Part shown: positions 1 through 6,046 of the stretch, piece by piece
How positions within the stretch are numbered: the stretch's first letter is position 1
How the letters are laid out: each line of letters opens with the position of its first letter
Assembly: GCA_001508835.1 (NCBI GenBank)
Contig: LGFB01000087.1
Coordinates: 1 to 6,046, forward strand
Length of the DNA stretch: 6,046 nt
Source of the DNA: a bacterium 42_11
GTDB taxonomy: Bacteria; Synergistota; GBS-1
Reading direction: 5' to 3'
Position numbers and translations under genes: made by a program
The notes under the pieces: generated by a model
The model's database searches: none
Told to the model about the DNA's origin: nothing
Seen by the model: only the letters and a program-made list of their open reading frames with translations

Positions 1-110
1 CCACTTGTAACCGATATTATTCGTGCAAGACGGGAGGGACGAACTACGGGACCAAAATCTTTACTCTTTTTAACGAGTTCTCTTAATCCCTGAGCCTGAT
101 CCCTTATCAA
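1..110 (-). CDS. flhG: FlhG (YlxH), MinD-like ATPase controlling flagellar number; 5' end only
   Basis: Only the first 36 codons and two bases are present; the gene runs off the window at position 1. The visible protein begins (M)IRDQAQGLRELVKKS and ends ARIISVTSG, exactly where a MinD/ParA family protein would continue into its deviant Walker A loop (KGGVGKT), which lies outside the window. Residues 4-10, DQAQGLR, match the DQAxxLR activator motif of FlhG, known in Bacillus to stimulate the GTPase of FlhF. The start is a TTG at 110-108 sharing four bases (TTGA) with the flhF stop. It is the only usable start, since this frame has a stop at 131-129, and a strong AGGGGGAGG site lies 10 bases upstream. 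FlhG is a membrane-associated ATPase that limits flagellar number together with FlhF. Identity rests on the motif, the pre-P-loop strand and the position after flhF. Confidence 0.88.
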   Translation of the reverse strand, partial: MIRDQAQGLRELVKKSKDFGPVVRPSRLARIISVTS

Positions 111-1312
111 TCCTCCACTACCTCCCCCTTAGGACCCCTTAGTTTTAGGACTACCTCCGAAAGCTTATAGGGATCAGCCACCTCTATGTCCTTTGGAACA
201 TCCTGTCCGTTGGTTACATATGACACTGGTATAGAAAAGTCCCTGACCAAGTTAAGTATGTTACCAAAGGTAGAAGTTTCATCAAGCTTTGTCAACACCA
301 TTTTATTAATAGGAACACAGCTAAACCTTTTAACTATCTCTTCCAAATCCTTATACTTGGTGTTAAGACTTAAAACAAGATGCACCTCATCGGGAGAGCT
401 CGCTTCTATGTAAGACTTTAGTTCAGACATCTTCATACTGTCATAGTGACTCCTTCCCGCCGTATCCATAAGAATTATCTCCGCATCGAGGTGCTTTTCT
501 ATAGCCCTTCTTACCTCTTGAGGAGTAAAAACTACCTCTATAGGAATGCCTATTATTTTCGCATAAGTTTTAAGCTGTTCCACCGCCGCTATCCTATAAG
601 TATCGGCGGTGACCAGAGCAACCTTTTTTTCCTCAAAGAGAGCAAATATTGCAGCTAACTTTGCAATCGTGGTGGTCTTTCCAACACCAGTAGGTCCAAC
701 GAAAGCTACTACCTGAGTCCCTCCTTCCTTCAACTTTATAGGAGAAACCTTAATATAATCCACTACCACTTTAGCAATCTCCTTTCTGAGCTCCTTCCAT
801 GAAAGACCTTTAAAGGATGCCCCCTTCTCTAAGAACGCCTTTAAAATCTCCCCCACATAAGCTTCCTTAATCTCTTGCTCAAGCAAAAAATTATACAATC
901 TGCTACCTTCACCAAATCTCTTTTCATCTCTACTTAAAGGCTCTACTCGCTCCAATCTCTCTAAGAAAATCCCTATAAGTTCTTTAACCTCCTTTATATC
1001 CCTCTCCAACGCCTCTATCCTATCATTATTAGAAAGAGGCCTTCTTGCCCTATCTGTAAGGGTAGGAGTAAAGGAATCTTTTCTCTCAGAAAGTAGCTTA
1101 GCCAAAAATTCAACACGAGCATCGCTCTCCCTCTTTTCTGGAACACCGACTATAACCTCAACATACTTTTTGGCAAATAGCCCCAGAAAGCCGCCTTTTT
1201 TAAAACGCTTGGTTTCCAAAATTACGACATCGCTACCGAACTCTTCCTTAGCCTTTCTGATAGCCTCAGCCTCACTCTCAGCTATAAAAGACTTACGCTT
1301 AATTACCTTCAA
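107..1312 (-). CDS. flhF: FlhF, SRP-family GTPase for flagellar placement and assembly
   Basis: FlhF is the third SRP-type GTPase, beside Ffh and FtsY, and helps set the site and number of flagella at the membrane. The 401 residues show the family plan. Residues 1-57 are an FlhF-type N-terminal domain (KVIKRKSFIAESEAEAIRKA, then GSDVVILETK). A charged, variable linker follows to about 135, then a helical N domain (about 138-190) and the G domain. Visible motifs are the P-loop GPTGVGKT (206-213), DTYR (237-240), DTAGRS (283-288), TKLDE (341-345) and the closing TNGQDVPKDI (367-376). All GTP-binding motifs look intact. The start is a TTG directly abutting the flhA stop (TAATTG, no gap), with GGTGA eight bases upstream; the homologous N-terminal strand begins right there. 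The gene overlaps flhG by four bases. Length is slightly above the Bacillus protein, mainly in the linker. Confidence 0.96.
   Translation of the reverse strand: MKVIKRKSFIAESEAEAIRKAKEEFGSDVVILETKRFKKGGFLGLFAKKYVEVIVGVPEKRESDARVEFLAKLLSERKDSFTPTLTDRARRPLSNNDRIEALERDIKEVKELIGIFLERLERVEPLSRDEKRFGEGSRLYNFLLEQEIKEAYVGEILKAFLEKGASFKGLSWKELRKEIAKVVVDYIKVSPIKLKEGGTQVVAFVGPTGVGKTTTIAKLAAIFALFEEKKVALVTADTYRIAAVEQLKTYAKIIGIPIEVVFTPQEVRRAIEKHLDAEIILMDTAGRSHYDSMKMSELKSYIEASSPDEVHLVLSLNTKYKDLEEIVKRFSCVPINKMVLTKLDETSTFGNILNLVRDFSIPVSYVTNGQDVPKDIEVADPYKLSEVVLKLRGPKGEVVED
121..129 (-). promoter_or_regulatory. Ribosome binding site of flhG
   Basis: The minus strand reads AGGGGGAGG here, inside the last codons of flhF, 10 bases before the TTG at 110. 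A second GGAGG at 116-112 is only one base from the TTG, too close to be used. The site supports TTG as the real flhG start and suggests translation is coupled to the end of flhF. Confidence 0.6.
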
Positions 1313-3379
1313 TTAGAAGCTCACCATCCCCATAGACTTAACCTCCACACCAGAGGCAACTTCGTTATAGGAAATCACAGCCACCTGAGGTAACGCCCCT
1401 TCCAAGATTTTACGCAAATATGGCCTTACAGAAGGGTGACAAAGAATAACAGGAGTATATCCCAAGGATGCAAGTTTTTCCACTTCTGATGCTATTTTCT
1501 CTATTAGCGTCCTCATCTTTCTTGGATCCATCGCCAAGGTTACCCCTGTTTCTGTCTTCTGCAAAGCATTCTTTATAGCCTCCTCCACATCAGGTGCAAG
1601 TGTAACCACGGGAATGAACCCTTCGGAAGTTTGATAAATCTTGGATATCTGCCTTGCAAGGGATTGTCTCACATATTCTATCAAAAGATCAATATCCTTT
1701 ATAAGTCTACCATAATCAGCAAGAGTTTCAAATATAGTAACAAGATCCCTTATAGGGACTCCCTCCTTTAAAAGCCCTTGAAGCACTTTTTGGATATCAC
1801 CCAAGTTCATAACCCTATTTAGCTCTTCTATTAGAGCGGGATGTTGCCCTCTCACAAGATCTATAAGGTTTTGAACCTCTTGGCGAGTCAAAAGCTCAGC
1901 AGCATACCTTTTAATTATTTCGGTAAGATGAGTAGCCAAAACAGCAGGTGGGTCCACTACAGTATATCCCAACCATTCCGCCTTTTCCCTTTCCTCAGGG
2001 GGAATCCACAAAGCTGGCAAACCAAAAGCTGGCTCCCTTGTTTCTATACCCTCTATCTTCTCCTTTGCTGTCCCAGGGTTCATTGCTAAATAATAATCGA
2101 CCATCAGTTCTCCCCTACCTACCTCAACTCCCCTTATCTTTATCACATATTCGTTAGGTTTAAGTTGCATATTGTCCCTTATCCTTATAGGAGGAACAAC
2201 AAGGCCAAGCTCAAGCGCAATTTGCCTTCTTATCATGGTTATTCTATCCAAAAGATCTCCACCCTGCTTAGGATCTACCAAAGGAATAAGAGAGTAACCT
2301 ATCTCTATCTCCATCGGATCTACCTGAAGCAGGGAAAGAACGCTTTCGGGTTTTCTAACCTCCTCCTCTTCCTTCTTTCTTTCCTCCTCTATCTTCTTTA
2401 TCCTCTCAGCCTTTGCGGTTCTCCTCATAACATAAGCCATACTACCTACTAAAACAGCAAGCGTCCAAAAGGGAAGTGTAGGTAAACCAGGAACAGCCCC
2501 AAACAAAGCAAGGATAGAAGCCCCTATCACAAGGGGGCGAGGATGATAGGTAATCTGCTTCAATAGTTCCACACCAAGATCATGTTCCGCAGCAGCCCTA
2601 CTGACGATGACAGCAGTCGCTGTAGATATAATAAGAGCGGGTATCTGAGCGACAAGACCATCACCTACCGTCAAGAGGGTATAGGTTTGCAATGCCTCAC
2701 CCAAGGTCAAACCCCTCTGAAGGACGCCTATAATAAGACCTCCGATTATATTTACGAGCGTGATAAAAACACCCGCAATGGCATCTCCCTTAACAAACTT
2801 GCTCGCTCCATCCATGGCACCATAGAAATCCGCTTCTCTCTGAATCTCTTCTCTTCTCCTCCTAGCCTCCTTTTCGTCTATCAAGCCCGCATTAAGGTCC
2901 GCATCTATGCTCATCTGCTTGCCAGGCATGGCATCCAATGTAAAGCGAGCTGCCACCTCTGCCACCCTTTCCGCACCGCGCGTTATAACGATAAACTGAA
3001 TTATAAAGAGAATAAGAAATATGACAGCACCGACTACGTAGTTACCACCAACAACAAATTGACCAAAAGCCAATATAATCCTTCCAGCATAACCCTGAAG
3101 GAGAATCCAACGCGTCGTGGAAACATTCAAACCCAATCTAAAGAGGGTTGTAAAAAGGAGAATAGATGGGAAAACGGAAAAGTCAAGGGGACGTCTTATA
3201 TAAAAAGTTGCAAGAAGAATCAAAAGGGCAAAGGTAATATTGAAAGCAAGAAGAAAATCCAAAAGAGTAGTAGGCACAGGAATTATCATCAATATCACTG
3301 CCATAACAAGAGCAACGGCCACTAACAAATCGCTATGTTTCAGCCAAGGATAACTTGTGGTTCCCCTTGCTTCAGCCAT
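1313..3379 (-). CDS. flhA: FlhA, export gate protein of the flagellar type III system
   Basis: FlhA forms the nonameric ring of the export gate; it couples proton flow to secretion and docks chaperone-substrate complexes in the cytoplasm. Length, 688 residues, is normal. Residues about 18-132 hold four hydrophobic segments including the FHIPEP signature region RLGLNVSTTR (81-90). The conserved cytoplasmic loop follows (MPGKQMSIDADLNAGLID, 151-168; FVKGDAIAG, 195-203, whose Asp199 is probably Asp208 of Salmonella). About four more membrane segments run to 317. A very charged linker (320-345) leads to the cytoplasmic domain. The chaperone-binding dimple is recognisable: Glu449 (Asp456 in Salmonella), Phe452 (Phe459) and Thr483 (Thr490), all at a constant offset of seven. 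The ATG start lies six bases after the flhB stop; the nearest good Shine-Dalgarno (GGAGG, 3398-3394) is 14 bases away, so reinitiation after flhB may help. The flhF start follows with no gap. Confidence 0.98.
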   Translation of the reverse strand: MAEARGTTSYPWLKHSDLLVAVALVMAVILMIIPVPTTLLDFLLAFNITFALLILLATFYIRRPLDFSVFPSILLFTTLFRLGLNVSTTRWILLQGYAGRIILAFGQFVVGGNYVVGAVIFLILFIIQFIVITRGAERVAEVAARFTLDAMPGKQMSIDADLNAGLIDEKEARRRREEIQREADFYGAMDGASKFVKGDAIAGVFITLVNIIGGLIIGVLQRGLTLGEALQTYTLLTVGDGLVAQIPALIISTATAVIVSRAAAEHDLGVELLKQITYHPRPLVIGASILALFGAVPGLPTLPFWTLAVLVGSMAYVMRRTAKAERIKKIEEERKKEEEEVRKPESVLSLLQVDPMEIEIGYSLIPLVDPKQGGDLLDRITMIRRQIALELGLVVPPIRIRDNMQLKPNEYVIKIRGVEVGRGELMVDYYLAMNPGTAKEKIEGIETREPAFGLPALWIPPEEREKAEWLGYTVVDPPAVLATHLTEIIKRYAAELLTRQEVQNLIDLVRGQHPALIEELNRVMNLGDIQKVLQGLLKEGVPIRDLVTIFETLADYGRLIKDIDLLIEYVRQSLARQISKIYQTSEGFIPVVTLAPDVEEAIKNALQKTETGVTLAMDPRKMRTLIEKIASEVEKLASLGYTPVILCHPSVRPYLRKILEGALPQVAVISYNEVASGVEVKSMGMVSF

Positions 3380-3385
3380 TTAGCA

Positions 3386-4513
3386 TCAAGCAGCCTCCCT
3401 TCCGAGCCTGTAGACGAACGCCAAAACTTCGGCAACAGCTTTATAAAGCTCTGGAGGTATTTCATCCCCTATATCTACGGTTCTATAGAGTGTCCACGCT
3501 AAAGCCTTATCCTCAACTATGGGAATTCCATGTTTTTCAGCAATCTCTCTTATTCTCTGAGCAACGAGCCTTTCTCCCTTGGCGACCACAACCGGGGCAT
3601 TCATTATCTCTGGCTCGTATCGTAAGGCTACAGCTACCATAACCGGGTTAGTAATTACCACTTGAGCTTTCGGTACCTCCTGCATCATTCTTCTACGAGC
3701 GAGCTCCCTTTGTTTCTCTCTTATCTTCGCTTTAATGCGAGGGTCTCCCTCAATCTGTTTATACTCTTCCTTTATCTCATACTTACTCATCCGAATGCTT
3801 CTTTCAAACTCCCATTTTTGATAGACATAGTCTATTATCGCTAAAACTAAAAGAAGAGGCAATATCTTAAGAAGGGTAAAAAATATCAGCTTACTAATCA
3901 AAGCAATGTTATTAGGAAATGGAACGAGGAGGGTTTTTAAATAGGTCGGATAATCAGCTTTTATAAACCTATAGATTAAATAACCCATTAAGAGGGCTTT
4001 AACGCTCCCTTTTAGTAACTCCACTAAAGATCTCAAAGAAAAAACCCTTCTTAAACCTACAACAGGGTTCAACTTATTAAGATTTAAGGCAAACGGTTTA
4101 AAGCTTATATGGAAACCCACCTGAAGCAAATTAACTACAACGGCTCCGATAAAGGAAAACAAGAAAAACGGTGCGACCATTCTTAGCAAAAACTCTATTA
4201 TCTCTGCCTGAACCTTAGTTGAGCTATCTATGTTGATGCCATCAGGCTTCACCAAGTGTAGATTCGAAAAAACATACTGAGCCATAGAGAAGATATCTCT
4301 CCTGACGATGCTCTCAAATAGAAAAAAGGTAAAAAGGCCAACGCTTATTATTACAAATGCATTTAACTCTGCGCTTCTTGCAACTTGCCCCTCTTCCCTA
4401 ACCCTTCTCCTTCTTCGAGGAGTAGCCGGCTCTGTTTTTTCTTCAGCAAACAGCTGAAGGTCAAATTCATTTGAGATATAATAAAACCTTTTCAACCCCC
4501 TGCGAAAGACCAC
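3386..4513 (-). CDS. flhB: FlhB, export switch protein with a variant autocleavage motif (NPVM)
   Basis: FlhB sits beside the FliPQR channel and switches export from rod/hook to filament substrates. The 375 residues show the usual order: basic N-terminus with LQLFAEEKTEPATPRRRRR (20-38) and EEGQVARS; four hydrophobic segments (about 52-70, 108-132, 170-186, 205-231); the cytoplasmic linker helix (MSKYEIKEEYKQIEGDP, 242-258); and the C-terminal domain with VAVALRYEPE, APVVVAKG and ELYKAVAEVLAFVYRL. In FlhB the chain normally cleaves itself between Asn and Pro of NPTH. Here 289-292 read NPVM: Asn and Pro are kept, Thr and His are replaced by Val and Met. The frame is open and the flanks normal, so this is not a frameshift. 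The start is a GTG with GGAGGG eight bases upstream, overlapping fliR by 47 bases. The only other in-frame start before the conserved region is TTG at 4495, with poorer spacing. Confidence 0.97.
   Translation of the reverse strand: MVFRRGLKRFYYISNEFDLQLFAEEKTEPATPRRRRRVREEGQVARSAELNAFVIISVGLFTFFLFESIVRRDIFSMAQYVFSNLHLVKPDGINIDSSTKVQAEIIEFLLRMVAPFFLFSFIGAVVVNLLQVGFHISFKPFALNLNKLNPVVGLRRVFSLRSLVELLKGSVKALLMGYLIYRFIKADYPTYLKTLLVPFPNNIALISKLIFFTLLKILPLLLVLAIIDYVYQKWEFERSIRMSKYEIKEEYKQIEGDPRIKAKIREKQRELARRRMMQEVPKAQVVITNPVMVAVALRYEPEIMNAPVVVAKGERLVAQRIREIAEKHGIPIVEDKALAWTLYRTVDIGDEIPPELYKAVAEVLAFVYRLGREAA
3394..3398 (-). promoter_or_regulatory. Possible distant ribosome binding site of flhA
   Basis: The minus strand has GGAGG within a longer purine run (GGAAGGGAGG) in the last codons of flhB. 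It is 14 bases from the flhA ATG, longer than the 5-10 bases typical. No better site lies closer, so flhA translation may rely on coupling to flhB termination six bases upstream. Confidence 0.35.
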
Positions 4514-5237
4514 CTAATATTCCCTCCATTAGAATTTTTAAACCGGGCAAAATAAACATGAGCGTTAAAAATGCTATCGCTATCTTCAAAGGAAAGCCTA
4601 TTATAAAAACGTTAAGCTGAGGAATTGTTCTACCTATTATTCCTAAACTTATATCTATTATCAGAAGTATAGCCATTATAGGCAAAGCTATTTGAAGGGC
4701 TATAACAAAAGTGCCTGTAAGCATCGAAAAAAGCTCTTTAATCAATCCCCCTTTAAGATTGATAACCCCTACGGAGAGAAGGTTAAAGCTGTTAAATAAA
4801 GCCATAATTAAGCTGTGGTGAGAATTCGTGCTAAAGAAAAGCATTATTGCTAAGAGATATTTAAACTGACCCGTTAAGCTCACACTTCGCATAGCCTCCG
4901 GGTCCAAAATAGATATTATGCCAAATCCCATCTGATAGCCATATATGGTTCCCGCAAGCTGAAAAGCTGAAAAAATCAAGCTTATATAAAATCCCATAAT
5001 AAGACCTACCAAAAACTCCCTTAAGGCGTAAATAACAAAGGTCCAAAGAGAAAGAGGAGGAAGCTTTACAAAAAGGCCCCCCGCGTAAAATAAAATGACC
5101 GTTAGAAAAAAGGCAAAACCTAACCTTGCCATCGTCGGTAAAACCCTACTGTTAAAGACGGGAGCAAAAAGCAAAAATGCGGTTATTCTAAGAAAAGCAA
5201 GAAGGAACGCGTCGAAGTTCCTCAAGAGACTCTCCAT
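4467..5237 (-). CDS. fliR: FliR, inner-membrane component of the flagellar export channel
   Basis: FliR joins FliP and FliQ in the FliP5-FliQ4-FliR1 export channel complex. From the ATG at 5237 the protein has 256 residues, the usual length. It is strongly hydrophobic, with several long membrane segments. Family landmarks are FAPVFNSRVLPTMARLGFAF (24-43), REFLVGLIMGF (73-83), AGTIYGYQMGFGIISILDPE (95-114), TNSHHSLIMAL (137-147) and GRTIPQLNVFIIGFPLKI (202-219). A longer reading from GTG at 5276 (269 residues) would overlap fliQ by 31 bases and has no Shine-Dalgarno. I prefer the ATG because AAGGTGA stands eight bases before it and MESLLRNFDAFLLAFLRI looks like a normal FliR N-terminus. The gene then starts eight bases after the fliQ stop. 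Its 3' end overlaps flhB by 47 bases, so the tail GLSQGVEKVLLYLK shares DNA with the FlhB N-terminus. Confidence 0.95.
   Translation of the reverse strand: MESLLRNFDAFLLAFLRITAFLLFAPVFNSRVLPTMARLGFAFFLTVILFYAGGLFVKLPPLSLWTFVIYALREFLVGLIMGFYISLIFSAFQLAGTIYGYQMGFGIISILDPEAMRSVSLTGQFKYLLAIMLFFSTNSHHSLIMALFNSFNLLSVGVINLKGGLIKELFSMLTGTFVIALQIALPIMAILLIIDISLGIIGRTIPQLNVFIIGFPLKIAIAFLTLMFILPGLKILMEGILGGLSQGVEKVLLYLK
4522..4527 (-). promoter_or_regulatory. Ribosome binding site of flhB inside fliR
   Basis: GGAGGG on the minus strand, eight bases before the GTG at 4513, within the fliR coding sequence. It decides the flhB start in favour of this GTG, even though that gives a 47-base overlap with fliR. 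Confidence 0.65.
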
Positions 5238-5245
5238 CGCTATTT

Positions 5246-5252
5246 TCACCTT
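5246..5252 (-). promoter_or_regulatory. Ribosome binding site of fliR overlapping the fliQ stop
   Basis: AAGGTGA on the minus strand contains the TGA stop of fliQ and lies eight bases before the ATG at 5237. It is the reason for choosing that ATG over the GTG at 5276, and it suggests coupled translation of fliQ and fliR. Confidence 0.6.
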
Positions 5253-5515
5253 ATCAAGTAGGGAAAGGAACTCCACAATGCAACGGTAAAATCCACAACC
5301 AAGCGAAGCATCCAGGGACCGAAGTATATTATGCTGAAAAGAACAGCTATTATCTTGGGAATAAAGGTAAGGGTTTGCTCCTGTATAGAAGTAGCGGTCT
5401 GGATTACACTAACCACTATCCCCACTATAAGAGCAACACCAAGCATGGGAGCAGCTACAAGAAGAGCAGTAAATAAAGCCTTTCTAAATATCTCTATTGC
5501 CAAGGCATCGGTCAT
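5246..5515 (-). CDS. fliQ: FliQ, small inner-membrane component of the flagellar export channel
   Basis: FliQ is a two-helix hairpin protein; four copies pack around the FliP/FliR ring in the export channel. The 89 residues match the normal length. The first hydrophobic helix spans about 15-39, followed by the conserved turn QTATSIQEQTLTFIPK (39-54), then the second helix about 55-72 and a short tail. The ATG start has a strong AAGGGGGG site six bases upstream, whose first two bases are the last two of the fliP TAA stop. The gap to fliP is 12 bases. The stop TGA lies within the ribosome binding site of fliR. Nothing in the gene looks damaged or unusual. Confidence 0.97.
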   Translation of the reverse strand: MTDALAIEIFRKALFTALLVAAPMLGVALIVGIVVSVIQTATSIQEQTLTFIPKIIAVLFSIIYFGPWMLRLVVDFTVALWSSFPYLIR

Positions 5516-5521
5516 ACAAGT

Positions 5522-5529
5522 CCCCCCTT
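5522..5529 (-). promoter_or_regulatory. Ribosome binding site of fliQ
   Basis: AAGGGGGG on the minus strand, six bases before the fliQ ATG and using the last two bases of the fliP TAA stop. This is the strongest site in the window and fits tight coupling of fliP and fliQ. Confidence 0.6.
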
Positions 5530-6046
5530 ACCTAAAGCTTGCTACAAGGGACCCAACCACGAGGTCCCATCCATCAACAAGAACAAAAAGCAAAACCTTA
5601 AAGGGAAGAGATATCATCATAGGGGGAAGCATGATCATCCCCATCGACATAAGCACGCTTGCCACAACCATGTCAACTATTATAAAAGGAATATATATTA
5701 GCACCCCCATCTCAAAAGCGGTTTTCAACTCACTTAACATAAAAGCAGGAATTAATACATGAGTGGGAACATCTTCTCTACTTTTAGGCCTCTCCATCTT
5801 AGCAAGACTAACCATTAAAGCAATGTCTTTTTCTCTCGTCTGCTTAAACATAAATTCCCTTATAGGAGAAACAGCTCGCTCTAAAGCCTGTTGAGCTGGA
5901 ATCTCCCCTCTTAAATAGGGCTGAAGGGCATTAGAATTGATCTCGCTCCAAACGGGCATCATCACAAATAGGGTTAAAAACAGCGCAAGTCCCACAAGAA
6001 CCTGTGTGGGAGGAAGCTGCTGAGTTGCAAGAGCATTTCTTATAAA
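5528..6046 (-). CDS. fliP: FliP, pore-forming core of the flagellar export channel; C-terminal part
   Basis: The frame is open to the window edge, so the 172 visible residues are the C-terminal part; about the first 70-80 residues of a normal 210-250-residue FliP lie outside. FliP forms the pentameric core of the export channel. The fragment opens with [20 protein letters not shown] (1-20), a match to the conserved FliP segment (RNALGTQQ...PPNQVLLGLAL in E. coli). It continues with [18 protein letters not shown] (60-77), the signature [15 protein letters not shown] (100-114), and [17 protein letters not shown] (134-150), then [14 protein letters not shown] (154-167). The methionine gasket loop reads MIM (137-139) where Salmonella has MMM. 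A GTG at 5995 falls inside conserved sequence, so it is not the start. The periplasmic domain between the first and later membrane segments (about 33-95) looks complete. Gap to fliQ is 12 bases. Confidence 0.97.
   Translation of the reverse strand, partial: FIRNALATQQLPPTQVLVGLALFLTLFVMMPVWSEINSNALQPYLRGEIPAQQALERAVSPIREFMFKQTREKDIALMVSLAKMERPKSREDVPTHVLIPAFMLSELKTAFEMGVLIYIPFIIVDMVVASVLMSMGMIMLPPMMISLPFKVLLFVLVDGWDLVVGSLVASFR

Noticed and set aside
1188..1204. GC-rich bases followed by a T run on the plus strand, resembling a terminator
   Set aside because: It lies inside flhF codons for RFKKGGFLG, on the strand opposite to transcription, and I see no convincing stem.
2582..3325. A 247-codon open frame on the plus strand opposite flhA
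   Set aside because: It lies wholly antisense to highly conserved flhA sequence, has no recognisable domain, and its product is an unlikely mix rich in Lys, Asn, Ser, Tyr and Arg. It is an effect of codon choice in flhA.
3638..3649. Frameshift or local damage as the cause of NPVM in FlhB
   Set aside because: Sequence on both sides (VVITNP before, VAVALRYEPE after) is in frame and family-like, so two substitutions are more likely than an insertion or deletion. A base-calling error cannot be wholly excluded.
4861..5046. A 61-codon minus-strand frame inside fliR
   Set aside because: It is a different frame of the same DNA that encodes conserved FliR segments such as QMGFGIISILDPE; nothing supports translation.
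5516..5527. The gap between fliP and fliQ as a promoter or regulatory region
   Set aside because: It is only 12 bases and is fully explained by the fliQ ribosome binding site.
5331..5762. A 143-codon open frame on the plus strand opposite fliP and fliQ
   Set aside because: It crosses two well-supported genes in antisense; the Ile/Thr/Ser-rich product is what the reverse complement of membrane-protein codons gives. No family resemblance.
1..6046. An undescribed system, defence island or mobile element in the window
   Set aside because: Every base belongs to, or lies within 12 bases between, recognisable core flagellar genes in a known order; no inserted or foreign-looking segment was found on either strand.

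Overview
The window is a block of flagellar type III export genes, all read on the minus strand in the order fliP (3' part), fliQ, fliR, flhB, flhA, flhF, flhG (5' end only). It looks like the middle of one polycistronic unit. The window is coding from edge to edge: gaps between genes are 0 to 12 bases or the genes overlap, there is no stretch of even 50 bases without a gene, and I see no promoter, terminator, RNA gene, mobile element, repeat array or CRISPR.

Region by region (direction of transcription is from high to low coordinates): 6046-5528 is the C-terminal two thirds of FliP; 5515-5246 FliQ; 5237 (or 5276) to 4467 FliR; 4513-3386 FlhB; 3379-1313 FlhA; 1312-107 FlhF; 110-1 the first 36 codons of FlhG. 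FliP, FliQ and FliR build the export channel in the basal body membrane. FlhB is attached to it and sets substrate specificity. FlhA is the nonameric export gate that receives chaperone-substrate complexes and uses proton-motive force. FlhF (SRP-type GTPase) and FlhG (MinD-type ATPase) control where and how many flagella are built.

The order fliP-fliQ-fliR-flhB-flhA-flhF-flhG is the layout known from Firmicutes and several other deep-branching, often anaerobic or thermophilic bacteria (for example Synergistota and Thermotogota), rather than the enterobacterial layout. Purine-rich Shine-Dalgarno sites, frequent AGA/AGG and ATA codons, and GTG/TTG starts fit such a bacterium, but I cannot name a genus. 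The FlhB N-terminus carries the DLQLFAEEKTE-type segment also seen in Bacillus-like FlhB.

I found no undescribed system here; this is a core flagellar locus. The point most worth a second look is FlhB, whose autocleavage motif reads NPVM instead of the usual NPTH. Smaller points are the choice of FliR start, a 47-base fliR/flhB overlap, the non-ATG starts of flhB, flhF and flhG, and an MIM version of the FliP methionine gasket.
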